A DNA stretch of 64,000 nucleotides from an uncultured Croceitalea sp. (GTDB lineage: Bacteria > Bacteroidota > Bacteroidia > Flavobacteriales > Flavobacteriaceae). The DNA lies in the NCBI GenBank assembly GCA_947494805.1, contig CANLWK010000006.1, positions 62,001-126,000 of the forward strand. The letters are read 5' to 3'. Of the stretch, positions 9,129 to 18,736 are shown piece by piece. The position numbers were made by a program, and so were the translations under genes. The notes beneath the pieces are model-generated. The model saw nothing but the letters and a program-made list of their open reading frames with translations. It searched no databases and had not been told where the DNA came from. Position 1 is the first letter of the stretch. Each line of letters starts with the position of its first letter.

Positions 9129-9674
9129 TTAATCATCAAGAACATTGGTTTCAAAACCATCAATACTCTTGGTATTTCTATTTTTCCAATATTCAGCTAT
9201 TCTAGTCTCCCCTTGTTTTTTAGCCCAGGTGTTCAAGGTGGTTCGTTCTTCTTTAAAATCCATGAAAGGGACGGCAAAACCGCAAGAGGTTTGCACCAAG
9301 TCAACCTTCATTTCAATAATTTGCCTCGCGCCTATATTTTCAGGAAAAAGCCCGGAATATTTATGAAACTTGGCATCCCTTTTATGGTAGATGTTTGCTG
9401 AACCGTACAACCTTAAAATCATGGGTTTTCCCTCAAAAGCACAAAACATTATGGTCATTCTGCTATTTTGAAGTAAATGTGCCGCAGTTTCATTACCACT
9501 GCCCGTAAGGTTCATCCACACAATTTTATTGGTATCAAGTACCCTAAAAGAGTCCGTACCCTTTGGAGAAACATTGACCCTACCTTCAGTAGCTGCCGTA
9601 CCTACGAAAAAGATGTGCTGATTTTCAATAAACGCTCTGAGTTCTGTGGTAATGGCATCTAATTTCTTTCCCAT
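9129..9674 (-). CDS. Pyridoxamine 5'-phosphate oxidase-family protein
   Basis: 181 residues. The N-terminus (FIENQHIFFVGTAATEGRVNVSPKG) and the following VWMNLTGSGNETAAHLLQN and RMTIMFCAFEGKPMILRLYG are the FMN-binding split-barrel pattern of the PNPOx-like family. Most members of this type reduce or bind flavin or F420 rather than make PLP. Single gene; the substrate is unknown. Confidence 0.85.
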   Translation of the reverse strand: MGKKLDAITTELRAFIENQHIFFVGTAATEGRVNVSPKGTDSFRVLDTNKIVWMNLTGSGNETAAHLLQNSRMTIMFCAFEGKPMILRLYGSANIYHKRDAKFHKYSGLFPENIGARQIIEMKVDLVQTSCGFAVPFMDFKEERTTLNTWAKKQGETRIAEYWKNRNTKSIDGFETNVLDD

Positions 9675-9728
9675 TTGTTCAATTTAATTACCATGTTTTG
9701 GTTACAGAAGTGCTTAACAACCCTAGTT

Positions 9729-10286
9729 TTATTCTTTTTTTATTTCATACCACAATTCAACCATTCCATCTTTAAAAGCCGTAACGTCCTTTAAGTGCAA
9801 TGGCCTTTCTTTTCCGATATAATCAAAGAAAAGTGTGCCGTTTCCCAAAAGTGTCGGAACAATGGTTACATTGATATCATCTACCAGATCAAGTCGCAGC
9901 AATTCTTTTGTAAGCTTGGTTCCCCCTACCATCCAAATATTCGTATAATTCGGCTTTAGTTTTTTTAAGACTATTTCGGTTAAATCGCCCGAAATAAACT
10001 GAACGTTCGCTTTGTCCGATTTCAACGGTCTACCGGTCAATACATAAACAGGAACATCGCCATAGGGCCAACCCAGTTCCAAAGCATGTTCATAGGTGTG
10101 CGAACCCATCATGTAGCAATCTATGGCCTTAAGAAAATCTGCAATGTAGGCATCGGTAAGTTCAATTCCTTTATCATAATTGTCGGCAGAATGCATCCAA
10201 GAAACACTTCCGTCCACTTTGGCTATAAAACCATCAAGACTTGAAACCATATGAATTGTTATTCTTGAACGCTTTGTTTCCATCAT
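9729..10286 (-). CDS. Dihydrofolate-reductase-like (RibD C-terminal) protein
   Basis: 185 residues. The opening ITIHMVSSLDGFIAKVDGSVSWM and the central IWMVGGTKLTKELLRLDLVDDINVTIVPTLLGNG are the NADPH-binding motifs of the RibD C-terminal/DHFR-like reductase family. Stand-alone proteins of this kind are common in Bacteroidota and uncharacterised. The ORF has Met at residues 1 and 2; either may start. Confidence 0.85.
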   Translation of the reverse strand: MMETKRSRITIHMVSSLDGFIAKVDGSVSWMHSADNYDKGIELTDAYIADFLKAIDCYMMGSHTYEHALELGWPYGDVPVYVLTGRPLKSDKANVQFISGDLTEIVLKKLKPNYTNIWMVGGTKLTKELLRLDLVDDINVTIVPTLLGNGTLFFDYIGKERPLHLKDVTAFKDGMVELWYEIKKE

Positions 10287-10359
10287 TAAAACTGTTATAA
10301 CAAATCAAACCACCATATCCAATTCGTGCCCTTCAAATGCAAGGGTATAAAACTTGACC

Positions 10360-11403
10360 TTACTCAGCCATGGTACTAATGCACATTACGGTGTTATCAA
10401 CGTTTATGGGCGGGGTGGCGAGTTTATACAAAATAACACCATCCTTGGGAGCTTTGTACTCTTCAATGACAGTACCAAATTCATCTGTAGTATAACCTAC
10501 CACGTCGTTCTTTTTTACCTCATCACCCGCCTTATGACCACTATAAAAAATGCCTTGAATACTGGCTTTTATATATACTTGACTGCTACCATAAACTATA
10601 TTAGGGTGTGGCCCACTGGCAATGGAGTACATGTTCATGGTAGCAAGCATATTGTATATGCCTTTTTTGATCAAGCTTACATTTTCTTCTTGCACATTGC
10701 CCAACTTACCACATTCAATACTTAGCGCTGTTTTTCCGTCTTGTACGGCCTGTTTGAACGTATATTTTGCCGGCTCGCTGTCCGATAAGGTGTAGGGATA
10801 TGAAACTACATATTGAAATCCACTATTTTCAGAAAGCTTTTTGGCCAATGCTGTTTGATCCGGTTTTTTGGTATTGTCGTAATAGCAGACAAAGGGTATC
10901 AGGTCTTCACAGGCATCCCCACCATGGATGTCCAAAAAAACATCACTTACCGGAATGATATTTTTGGTGATGAAGTATGCCAATTGCTCTGTTATACTAC
11001 CCTCAGCACTTCCGGGAAAGGCATTGTTCAAGTTTTTTTGGTCTTGGGGATTGATAAAGGGGGTGCGCGTAAAAAATGATGCGATATTGGCAATCGGAAT
11101 CACGATCAAGGTTCCCTTTAGCTGATCCACATCGATTTCTTCCAATACCTTTTGCGTCGCCACTATAGGCGGATATTCAAAGCCGTGAACCCCCGCCACA
11201 AGGGTGAATACCGGTCCATCGACCTTACCCTTGATTATTGAAATGGGCAAAAAGCCCTCATTGCCCATATCGTCTTTAAAATCGATGCGCATTTGTGCTT
11301 TAGAGGGTCGGGTTTCGTTGGTAAAGGCCGTTTGAAAACTGTTTTGGGCCAGTGCGCTTATTGCTATGAAAAAGCTCAACAAGCATACATGTATTTTTGG
11401 CAT
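10360..11403 (-). CDS. Exported succinylglutamate desuccinylase/aspartoacylase-like zinc hydrolase
   Basis: I place the start at the internal Met (11,403) because it opens a good signal peptide (MPKIHVCLLSFFIAISALAQ), while the longer frame adds 21 charged residues. The mature protein has the M14-like zinc site: GVHGFEYP (His and Glu ligands), VFLDIHGGD (third ligand) and the catalytic Glu in ALSIECGK. Intracellular relatives hydrolyse N-acyl amino acids; here the signal peptide predicts periplasmic action. The substrate is unknown. Single gene. Confidence 0.8.
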   Translation of the reverse strand: MPKIHVCLLSFFIAISALAQNSFQTAFTNETRPSKAQMRIDFKDDMGNEGFLPISIIKGKVDGPVFTLVAGVHGFEYPPIVATQKVLEEIDVDQLKGTLIVIPIANIASFFTRTPFINPQDQKNLNNAFPGSAEGSITEQLAYFITKNIIPVSDVFLDIHGGDACEDLIPFVCYYDNTKKPDQTALAKKLSENSGFQYVVSYPYTLSDSEPAKYTFKQAVQDGKTALSIECGKLGNVQEENVSLIKKGIYNMLATMNMYSIASGPHPNIVYGSSQVYIKASIQGIFYSGHKAGDEVKKNDVVGYTTDEFGTVIEEYKAPKDGVILYKLATPPINVDNTVMCISTMAE

Positions 11404-11579
11404 CTGAACTATGGATTTTTTCTTGCCATAGTTAACATCGGGCAGACTTTCAACCCTATCGTTCAATGCTTCTCTACGGCATATTAAAGATAATTCATCT
11501 TGGCCATATGTTCAGCCCCACACCTGCTGAATTCTGACATGGGGCTGCCTAAATTTTATATCAAACCTGTCTAAGTAGC

Positions 11580-13298
11580 TTACTTAAGTATTGCCGGCAA
11601 CAGGTATTCTTTTAAAATTTCCCTTGGTTGGTTGCCCTTGCGGTTTCTGAAATTACCTGATGTAATTACTACCACTGCCTCTAATTCTGGCAGTATGAAA
11701 ATAAATTGTCCGCCAGCTCCCCGGGCCTCAATGGATGCTATGGCCCTTTCGCCAACCGTGTACGTATCATGCCACCAGAGGTATCCGTATTCGTTTTTGT
11801 CGCGCACATCTTGTAACCGCATATGCTTTGTAAACGATTCGGCCACCCATCGCTCAGCGATGAGTTGTTGTCCGTTCCATTGCCCTTTGTTTAGATAGAG
11901 CTGCCCAAATTTGAGCAGGTCCCTGGGTGTTAAGAGCATCCCTCCGCCAAAGTAGGGTATGACTTCGGTATCATCGGTCTGATTGATGTAATTGGTTACG
12001 CCCAAAGGAGCGAAAAGCTTTTCGTCCATATAAGCCTCAAGGGGTTGTTGCAAACGCTCGTTCAGACACACGCCCAACAAAAATGGATTTGCCGACCCAT
12101 AATCGGCATAGGTGCCGGGTGTTTTGACCATTGGGGCCTCTAAGACGGTCTTAAGCCAATTTTTTGAGGTATTGGGGTTCTGATAAAAACCTTCTGAAGC
12201 TTTATCGTTTACATCTAATCCGGAGCTCATGGTCAACAAATCTTTGATCGTTATATCTGATTTTAACGAATCTTTTGTGTATTGATACTGCTCAGGAACA
12301 AAATCATATAGCCGCTCATCAACACCTTCAATAATGCCATCATCGATAGCGATGCCTATGATGGCAGACGAAATACTTTTTGATGCGGACCGAAGGTCAT
12401 GTGGAATATTGGCATTAAAACCGTCAAAGTAATTTTCAAATACCAGTTTACCTTCTTTGGCTATCAACACACTATGGGTATTTACCAGTTTCTGGGCCTT
12501 TATATCTGTGATCAAGCGCAACAGTTCATCACCATCTATATTGAACGTACTGATATTCGCAGTGGGCCAACCATCATCTAGCCCTTTTGGCGTACTCGTA
12601 TCTTGCAGTTGGTCAACAGGTTCCATATCATAGTCCCACCCGTCATCGGTATGTGTCAAGCTTGTTTTTGTAAGCAGTTGATCCATCAACAGAATTTCAA
12701 GCGCAACTGTATGCTCTAACAAGATGGCCCTGAAATTCAATCCTGAAAAGCTATCACGAAACGTCAAGGTGTTCCCCTGCCTTTTAAAATCAAGAGGCCA
12801 GACACCACGCACGCGTTGGTCACCAAAGAAAGGATAGGCCATAAGATTTCCTTCTCCATCGTTTTCCATATAGAGATCAATGTCATCTGACTGAAGTCCG
12901 TTGTTTTGTTGCAATGGATGCCAACCCCCAACGTATTTGTCGTTGCCCACTCGTTCTAAACTGATATGGTTATAGTACCGCCCCGTTTTTAAAAAGCCGA
13001 CGAGCTTTTGTTTTCCGTTCGTATATTTTAAATCAAAGGACAAGTGTTCCGTCAGATCAAACACCAATGCATCCTTGCTTGATGATGTAACCTGTTTTTC
13101 GATAAGCACCTTCTCATTACCAATGGCCAACTGATAGTTATTACCTCCTGAATTGGTAAGGGCCACCTGAAAATTGAAGCAGTTCAGATCGGGCAAAAAG
13201 CCGATCCATTCACCTTGATAGTCTTGGTTGTTCTGTTGGGCACAACCAATCACAGTTGTAAGAAAGAGTATTGAAAAAATTGTTGGGTATTTAAACAT
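11580..13298 (-). CDS. Serine hydrolase (beta-lactamase/class C-like) lipoprotein
   Basis: 572 residues. The N-terminus with lipobox VIGC predicts a lipoprotein. Residues about 25-230 are a beta-rich domain of unknown type; residues about 255-570 are the serine hydrolase, with SxxK in SASKSISSAI and a YGSAN segment serving as the Tyr motif. Such proteins are esterases or peptidases rather than resistance beta-lactamases. The following AraC gene lies upstream by 64 bp in the same direction and may regulate it. Confidence 0.85.
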   Translation of the reverse strand: MFKYPTIFSILFLTTVIGCAQQNNQDYQGEWIGFLPDLNCFNFQVALTNSGGNNYQLAIGNEKVLIEKQVTSSSKDALVFDLTEHLSFDLKYTNGKQKLVGFLKTGRYYNHISLERVGNDKYVGGWHPLQQNNGLQSDDIDLYMENDGEGNLMAYPFFGDQRVRGVWPLDFKRQGNTLTFRDSFSGLNFRAILLEHTVALEILLMDQLLTKTSLTHTDDGWDYDMEPVDQLQDTSTPKGLDDGWPTANISTFNIDGDELLRLITDIKAQKLVNTHSVLIAKEGKLVFENYFDGFNANIPHDLRSASKSISSAIIGIAIDDGIIEGVDERLYDFVPEQYQYTKDSLKSDITIKDLLTMSSGLDVNDKASEGFYQNPNTSKNWLKTVLEAPMVKTPGTYADYGSANPFLLGVCLNERLQQPLEAYMDEKLFAPLGVTNYINQTDDTEVIPYFGGGMLLTPRDLLKFGQLYLNKGQWNGQQLIAERWVAESFTKHMRLQDVRDKNEYGYLWWHDTYTVGERAIASIEARGAGGQFIFILPELEAVVVITSGNFRNRKGNQPREILKEYLLPAILK

Positions 13299-13362
13299 TG
13301 CTAAAGGTTTTAAGCCACAAAGGTAGCCGAAGGGAAGCCTTTAAAATTGTATGAAATTAACA

Positions 13363-14175
13363 TTAGAAAGGTTTTCCAACCATTTTTCGATACGTACCCG
13401 GATTCATCTGAAAATGTTGTTTAAAGACCCGATTGAAATGGCTTTGATCCGAAAAGCCGGCTTGGTAGGACACTTCGGTCAAAGTATTCGCTGAATCCAA
13501 TAAAAGTGGGATAGCCTTTTTAAGTTTGTGCTGCCTAAGATATTCCCCAAGGCTCATCGAAAGGTATTTTGAGGCCGTTCGTGAGATATGCACCGGATGC
13601 ACATTTAGTTGATCTGACAAATAGTCTAAGCTAAGATCTGAAGTGTCGTTGTGCAGCAGTTCTATTAAATCTTTTATCCAATTCGGATGCTCTTTTGCAT
13701 GTACGGTCTTTAAGTCGCTCAAGGTCTCACAAAGCTCTACCAATAAAACTTCAACGGCCACTTTACTGTAGGCGTCCGACCGCAAAAATTCACGGTACAA
13801 CCTTGCGAAAAGCACATGCACCTGAGGGTTTTGAATCAACTGACTGCCTTCAAGCATGTGAAGGGATATCCCATGCTGTTCCAACCATTTTTTCTCAAAT
13901 TCTAAATGAAAACCACCAGCTGTATTGGAGTGTTTAGAACCATAATGGGGCTCTTGCCAATTATTGAACATTAAACTACCGGAAGGACATAATGTTTTCA
14001 CCTTTTGGTTACAATCCATCATATTGCCCTGCAATACGTACATGAAATAGGGATTCTCGTGGTAATGCCAATCTGTTTTAGGGCCCATATAGGTATACCG
14101 CGATAACAGCACTCCATTGTAAGATGCTTCAGCATTTTGGTTGCCATAATATTCGCCCTTAGTTAAGATTTTCAT
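13363..14175 (-). CDS. AraC-family transcriptional regulator
   Basis: 270 residues. The N-terminal cupin half contains DWHYHENPYFMYVLQG, a typical ligand-pocket segment, and the C-terminal double helix-turn-helix (about 175-265) includes YLSDQLNVHPVHISRTASKYL and LTEVSYQAGFSDQSHFNRVFKQHF. It is upstream of the serine hydrolase on the same strand, so autoregulation plus control of that gene is a reasonable inference. Confidence 0.9.
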   Translation of the reverse strand: MKILTKGEYYGNQNAEASYNGVLLSRYTYMGPKTDWHYHENPYFMYVLQGNMMDCNQKVKTLCPSGSLMFNNWQEPHYGSKHSNTAGGFHLEFEKKWLEQHGISLHMLEGSQLIQNPQVHVLFARLYREFLRSDAYSKVAVEVLLVELCETLSDLKTVHAKEHPNWIKDLIELLHNDTSDLSLDYLSDQLNVHPVHISRTASKYLSMSLGEYLRQHKLKKAIPLLLDSANTLTEVSYQAGFSDQSHFNRVFKQHFQMNPGTYRKMVGKPF

Positions 14176-14303
14176 TGATCACAGCGTTTTGCGTGCACTT
14201 GTTCGTATTGCTTTTTTAAGTTTTCACCAGATTAATATGACACAAGTTACGGAACCAAATAATAAATCGGGACGCCTTGGGGCCATCTTTGCGCGCTTTG
14301 TCT

Positions 14304-15689
14304 TTAGTTTAATTGGGATAGCAATCCGTCAAGGATTTCATCATTTTCATCCAACAGATGATCTTGAATAACGATATCTGGCACAACACCTTTTTGAGCC
14401 CTACTGCCATTGACCCGAACAATATACCCTTTGGAAACTTTCACGGGAATTCCCGTATTTGGCAAGGGATATTGGAACTGCGAAGCGTAGAGCGAAGGAT
14501 AATCACCTGTTTCTTCACCAACGATGGTACCAAAATCATAATCTTGTATCTGTGCGGCGGTCACCGCAGCCTGTGAATGTGATTGTCTATTGACCAGCAC
14601 ATAGACCTTACCATCAAATCTCTTGCTCTTGGCCTGTGGCTGGTAGCGCCCAGTTTCAAATTCGAACAGCTCACCGTTCTTATGATTCAATATTTGCTTA
14701 AAATAAACAGTGGTGGTATCGCTGTTCTTTCGGGTATGGGCTTTCAGAAATTCGCTTGTCTTTATGGTCAACTTAGAATTCCATTTAAAGGGTTTATCTG
14801 CGATGTATGACACCAAATAGTCGCTAAATGAATCATTGCCGCCACCATTGTTCCGTAAATCTATGATCAGATTTTTAACCGCTGTTTCCTTAATTTTCAC
14901 AAAGGCCGAATCAATGAAACGTTGGTATTTTTGCTCGTCCCCAGCAAAATTACCCGGATTTATATAAGCTGATGTCTCTAGAAATTTCAACTGCATTTGT
15001 GCATTCAAAACCTCATCACGTTTTTTTTCATAGCCCTCGATCAAATCAACCGCCGATATCATATAAGACGTGATGTTCTCTTTCTCTTTTATGGCGACCT
15101 CAAAGTTGTCTTGGCGACCAAAGACTTGCCAGTATAGCCTTGGAAAAGAGTATAGTTCAATTTTGGTGTTTTTAAAATAGGTGCGTTCTGCCGAAACCTG
15201 TGGATGGATTTTGGCCAAAACCGCATCCATTGCCATTCCGTTGATACTCATGATCTCTAATCCTATTTTTATATCCTGATGGTCAGAAAAGTTTTTTCGA
15301 ATCAGATATTTATCGTTTTCAAAGGCAATCTCTAAAGGAAAGATGGTGCCCCCGTTATATGCATAGGCGCCATAAGCTGCACCCGGAAAGTCAATTTCAG
15401 TATGACCGTTATTGGCAGCTGATATTACTTTTTGAAAGAGGTTTGTGGCCTCTAAACTACTAATAGAATCTGCAATGATGGACGCTCTAACATGCCGGTA
15501 ATTTTCATTGAACTTTTCCTTTGAAGTATAGGCGTAAAGGTCATAGTGCGCGTCATCCAATGAACTATAGAGATACTCTAAATCTTCAAGAATTTCATTT
15601 CGACCAAATTTTGTGTTGATATTTTGCGCTGAAGTATGTTTGGCAAACAGTATACTAGAAAGAACAACGGAGAAAAAAAGTCTTGTCAT
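14304..15689 (-). CDS. S41-family (tail-specific) peptidase, exported
   Basis: 461 residues. A signal peptide ends near residue 21 (HTSAQ). The S41 core is recognisable: NLIIDLRNNGGGNDSFSDYL, then KVYVLVNRQSHSQAAVTAA with the nucleophile Ser in the SHSQAA stretch, then TIVGEETGDYPS and a C-terminal GVVPDIVIQD. No separate PDZ is obvious by eye. Bacteroidota have many such exported peptidases; the substrate is unknown. Confidence 0.85.
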   Translation of the reverse strand: MTRLFFSVVLSSILFAKHTSAQNINTKFGRNEILEDLEYLYSSLDDAHYDLYAYTSKEKFNENYRHVRASIIADSISSLEATNLFQKVISAANNGHTEIDFPGAAYGAYAYNGGTIFPLEIAFENDKYLIRKNFSDHQDIKIGLEIMSINGMAMDAVLAKIHPQVSAERTYFKNTKIELYSFPRLYWQVFGRQDNFEVAIKEKENITSYMISAVDLIEGYEKKRDEVLNAQMQLKFLETSAYINPGNFAGDEQKYQRFIDSAFVKIKETAVKNLIIDLRNNGGGNDSFSDYLVSYIADKPFKWNSKLTIKTSEFLKAHTRKNSDTTTVYFKQILNHKNGELFEFETGRYQPQAKSKRFDGKVYVLVNRQSHSQAAVTAAQIQDYDFGTIVGEETGDYPSLYASQFQYPLPNTGIPVKVSKGYIVRVNGSRAQKGVVPDIVIQDHLLDENDEILDGLLSQLN

Positions 15690-15743
15690 TTAGCGTAGTT
15701 TTTTTGCAGACGACCCAAATCGGTAACTGTTACACGACAATCG

Positions 15744-16313
15744 TTAATTTTTGGACCGTAATGGCCTACCCTGGTACAACGCAATCGCCTTTAGATAATT
15801 TATGGCCCCATTCATACTGAGATCGTTTATAAATCCGTCCAATTCAGGATGGTTGGACTTCACCCAACTGACCAGCGAATCGCGTTCTTTTTGCCAAACC
15901 GCCCAGTTCGCATCACCACAATCCAGGTTTTCAATTTTGCTTATTTTCCCTGATTCGAAATAAAACTTATGGCTACAGATCAAAGGGTCGTTCTTTAAAA
16001 ATTCAAATCGCAACGAATTCACGGCTACCGTGGCCACAACATGTTTGTCGTTGTTTGACACCTCTACAATTTTATACACTGGCTTAAAAACAGAATCCCA
16101 TTTGAACTGCTCGTAATAGCTTTGAGGGGTGAACGGCATGGTAAAATCGCCTTCGGTAAGGGTAAGGCTGTCAGCAATCATTTGTTTTATCTGCTTATAA
16201 TCCGATTTTTGAAAACCCTCATAATAGGCCGTCACTTTTTCAATTGGTGTAGGTTCGCTTTCAGCACAGGCTATCATGCACAAAAACATAAAAAATAAGA
16301 ACACTTTCTTCAT
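15744..16313 (-). CDS. NTF2-like lipoprotein
   Basis: 189 residues. Signal segment MKKVFLFFMFLCMIACAE with a lipobox Cys at 16. The mature part begins PIEKVTAYYEGFQKSDYKQIKQMIADSLTL and continues with NTF2-like strands (KHVVATVAVNSLRFEF). It is an envelope protein of unknown role, alone between an S41 peptidase gene and a 150-bp spacer. Confidence 0.7.
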   Translation of the reverse strand: MKKVFLFFMFLCMIACAESEPTPIEKVTAYYEGFQKSDYKQIKQMIADSLTLTEGDFTMPFTPQSYYEQFKWDSVFKPVYKIVEVSNNDKHVVATVAVNSLRFEFLKNDPLICSHKFYFESGKISKIENLDCGDANWAVWQKERDSLVSWVKSNHPELDGFINDLSMNGAINYLKAIALYQGRPLRSKN

Positions 16314-16464
16314 AGGTTGTAACTTCTCGTGGCACTAATCTAACGGTTTTGATTACAGCTGACACTCAATATATTCACATTGCTATACTCCCGATAGCGC
16401 TACTTAGTTGATTTATTAATGCCTTTTAAGCAAGCTGAACGTAGACTATTGCTTGCCTTATTGA

Positions 16465-16857
16465 TCAACCGAAAGCAGCATCCGCTATTTGTGAATCTCC
16501 TTCATAAATACGCACATAGTTTATAAGTTCCCCTTCAAAACTGTATTGAACAATACGGTCAAAAACGTACTCTCTACCATTTTTTTGCACATACTCTTCT
16601 GCAATCAGTAGTGCTTTTTTGTCTGCATTCACCCATTCGTGTACTTTGGTAAGTTTATAGCTGCCTTGAGAGAGTTCCATCATTTTTCCAAAATTTGCAA
16701 AAAATTGATCTTTCCCATGGTGTTCTCCAGCAAGTGCCGTAGTACCACCCATTTTTAGGATAAGTTTTTCGTCAAGCATTGCACGCGCTCCATCTATATT
16801 GCCAGAGTAAGCTTTATCTAAAAACTCTTGTGCTTTTTTTACATAGTCCATAGTCAT
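16465..16857 (-). CDS. SnoaL/ketosteroid-isomerase-like protein
   Basis: About 130 residues. I prefer the internal start at 16,857 (or the Met two codons later) because the longer frame begins inside the end of the upstream gene's spacer and adds 26 unlike residues. The sequence DYVKKAQEFLDKAYSGNIDGARAML and ALLIAEEYVQKNGREYVFDRIVQY is a SnoaL-like fold. Ligand unknown. It forms a small same-strand group with the DUF1428 and DUF2200 genes. Confidence 0.75.
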   Translation of the reverse strand: MTMDYVKKAQEFLDKAYSGNIDGARAMLDEKLILKMGGTTALAGEHHGKDQFFANFGKMMELSQGSYKLTKVHEWVNADKKALLIAEEYVQKNGREYVFDRIVQYSFEGELINYVRIYEGDSQIADAAFG

Positions 16858-16937
16858 TTTTTGTTTTATAAATTTATAAAGTAATGCCCCAAAGGAATCT
16901 GCAGGTAATATATGCCGTTGTTGTGTTATTGTCAAAA

Positions 16938-17318
16938 TTATTCACTGGTCTGCACAAGGGGCTTGAATCCGCCATAAACCATTCTACTTGCATCAAAGAT
17001 AACTTTTTCATTATCGGTCAATGGTGCCACCAATGCTGTCATTCTAGAATCGGCCGGAACTTTTTTGTTCGCTAGTTCACGCACTTCTTTTGAAGGAAAA
17101 ACCACCCAACCAAAGACAATTGCCTCGTCTTCTTTGGCATCAATGAAGTCTATAAAAGATCTGGTGCCAGCCAATGTTAGATCATCGCCAACGAATTCGA
17201 AATACCCAATTGCCCCATACGCTTTCCAGATTTCAGCAACTTCTTCAGCGACTTTTTTGTATTGGTCCAAATGTGCTCGGGGAATCGGAAGAACAAAACC
17301 GTCTATGTAGTTTTTCAT
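16938..17318 (-). CDS. DUF1428-family protein
   Basis: About 126 residues from the Met at 17,318. MKNYIDGFVLPIPRAHLDQY, the central GTRSFIDFIDAKEDEAIVFGWVVFPSK and the terminal FDASRMVYGGFKPLV are the distinctive pattern of DUF1428, a dimeric ferredoxin-like barrel family without known function. The longer frame (from 17,357) adds 13 residues that are probably leader. Confidence 0.85.
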   Translation of the reverse strand: MKNYIDGFVLPIPRAHLDQYKKVAEEVAEIWKAYGAIGYFEFVGDDLTLAGTRSFIDFIDAKEDEAIVFGWVVFPSKEVRELANKKVPADSRMTALVAPLTDNEKVIFDASRMVYGGFKPLVQTSE

Positions 17319-17397
17319 GTTGTTATGCTTTTGGGTTTGGATATCAATAGCACCCATCTCTATGTGCCGTAGGGTTTACAATCGATAACTTCCCTTT

Positions 17398-17769
17398 TTA
17401 TCCCTTTCTTAAAATTTTCTCCATTTTGCGGCCTTTAGCCAATTCATCAACCAACTTATCCAGGTACCTGCATTGGCGATACAACTCAAATTCATCAGGT
17501 ATTTCTTCAATGCGATACCCACAGATGACCCCTTTGATCAAGTGCCCGTTGGGGTGTATTTTGGCATTTTGAAAAAAAGTTTCAAAGGTGACCTTTGTAT
17601 CGATAAGTTTTTGCAATGCAGCTTCTTCATATCCGGTGAGCCACGTAATCACTTGGTGCAATTCTTCTTTGGTTCTTCCATTTTTTTCTATTCTGTTTAC
17701 ATAATGCGGGTAAACAGAGGCAAAAATCATTTTTGCAACTTTCTCATTTTTCTCAGCGGTGACTTCCAT
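17398..17769 (-). CDS. DUF2200-family protein
   Basis: About 123 residues from the Met at 17,769. The sequence VAKMIFASVYPHYVNRIEKNGRTKEELHQVITWLTGY and the later KGVICGYRIEEIPDEFELYRQCRYLDKLVDELAKGRKM are diagnostic of DUF2200. Function unknown. The 17,833-18,012 spacer upstream marks the visible start of the AT-rich cassette-like region. Confidence 0.85.
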   Translation of the reverse strand: MEVTAEKNEKVAKMIFASVYPHYVNRIEKNGRTKEELHQVITWLTGYEEAALQKLIDTKVTFETFFQNAKIHPNGHLIKGVICGYRIEEIPDEFELYRQCRYLDKLVDELAKGRKMEKILRKG

Positions 17770-18012
17770 TTTTGGTTGATTTTGACGTGATCGGCATTCA
17801 TAATCTTGTGCATGGTCAACAACATAACACAAGGCGATAAACTTTAGACTTGCACGGTATCAAAGTGTTACTTTTTGTTTTCATTGATTACCCAACGCTC
17901 ATGAAACTCGTGAATACTTTTAAAAATAGAAAATAGATGAATTAAATCAAAGAACTTAAAGTATTGGCATATTAGCACTAAGCTCTGTACTCCTTTAAAC
18001 GTTCTACTTGTT

Positions 18013-18480
18013 CTATTCGGTATTGCCTGCACTTTTTACTTCAAAATTGAAGTGATCCACTTTTTCACTTTCGCCAAAGATGGCTTCGTAAAACTTGACC
18101 GCCTGTTCGTCTTCAGTGTGTGCCTCAACAAAAATTGTTTCAATTCCGTTATTCGTTGAATAATTCTTTAAAAATTCAATCAATGCTTTTCCAATTCCTT
18201 GGTTATGAAGCTCGGTCTTAACGGCTATATCATAAATGTACAATTCACTTTGGTCATTGTAGTATCGTTCTAGTTCATATGCGGTCAACCCGCCAACGAC
18301 CATATGATTCTTAATCACTGCCATGGCACAAAAATCTGGCTTGCCCAACAACTGGGTCAAGTGTTCTTTTGTAGCTATCGTATGATACTCTTCAAAAACT
18401 TCATTGAACAATGTTACAAGCTCAATGAACAGGTCAAGGTTATTTTCTTTAAGTCTTAGGATCTTAAGTTCATTCTTCAT
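18013..18480 (-). CDS. GNAT acetyltransferase, AAC(3)-I-like
   Basis: 155 residues. GNAT fold with the acetyl-CoA loop HNQGIGKALI. Beyond the fold, VVGGLTAYELERYYNDQSELYIYDIAVK and IFVEAHTEDEQAVKFYEAIFG closely follow the layout of AAC(3)-I aminoglycoside 3-N-acetyltransferases, which are classically carried on integron cassettes. Whether it modifies aminoglycosides cannot be told from sequence. It is the leftmost gene of the cassette-like array. Confidence 0.75.
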   Translation of the reverse strand: MKNELKILRLKENNLDLFIELVTLFNEVFEEYHTIATKEHLTQLLGKPDFCAMAVIKNHMVVGGLTAYELERYYNDQSELYIYDIAVKTELHNQGIGKALIEFLKNYSTNNGIETIFVEAHTEDEQAVKFYEAIFGESEKVDHFNFEVKSAGNTE

Positions 18481-18576
18481 GCTGTTTTCGATTGTAGCCT
18501 TTTCATGCCCATCTGGAACATGAATTTATTTTAGTATTTCTTATTCCGAAATTTCATTGATATTTACAGGTATTAT

Positions 18577-18727
18577 GCACAACAGTTGAGCTATGTGCGT
18601 AACGAAGGTATACTGTTTTGATTATTTTTTCCTGCCCTGAGCAAAATCCAAAAGATTTAGTGACTTTATAAATATACAGACGTTTGGGTGTTGCCCTTAT
18701 GTCCCTATTACGTTTAGGTTTTGTTAA
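18577..18727 (-). repeat. Cassette-spacer repeat (attC-like, weak)
   Basis: The left arm starts GCACAAC (18,577-18,583), identical to the arms at 28,648 and 29,748. The right arm, read in gene direction, is GCTTAAC (18,727-18,721), which fits the RYYYAAC core of integron attC sites, and begins about 10 bp after the SMP-30-like stop. Pairing between the arms is poor, so this is the weakest long member of the series. Confidence 0.35.
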
Positions 18728-18736
18728 GCAATCTTT

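Noticed and set aside
10360..11466. Full-length 368-codon reading of the zinc hydrolase
   Set aside because: The first 21 residues are charged and precede a good signal peptide starting at 11,403.
17833..18012. Another attC-like site between DUF2200 and the acetyltransferase
   Set aside because: ACCCAAC near 17,893 fits the core, but I see no paired second arm, so it is not listed.
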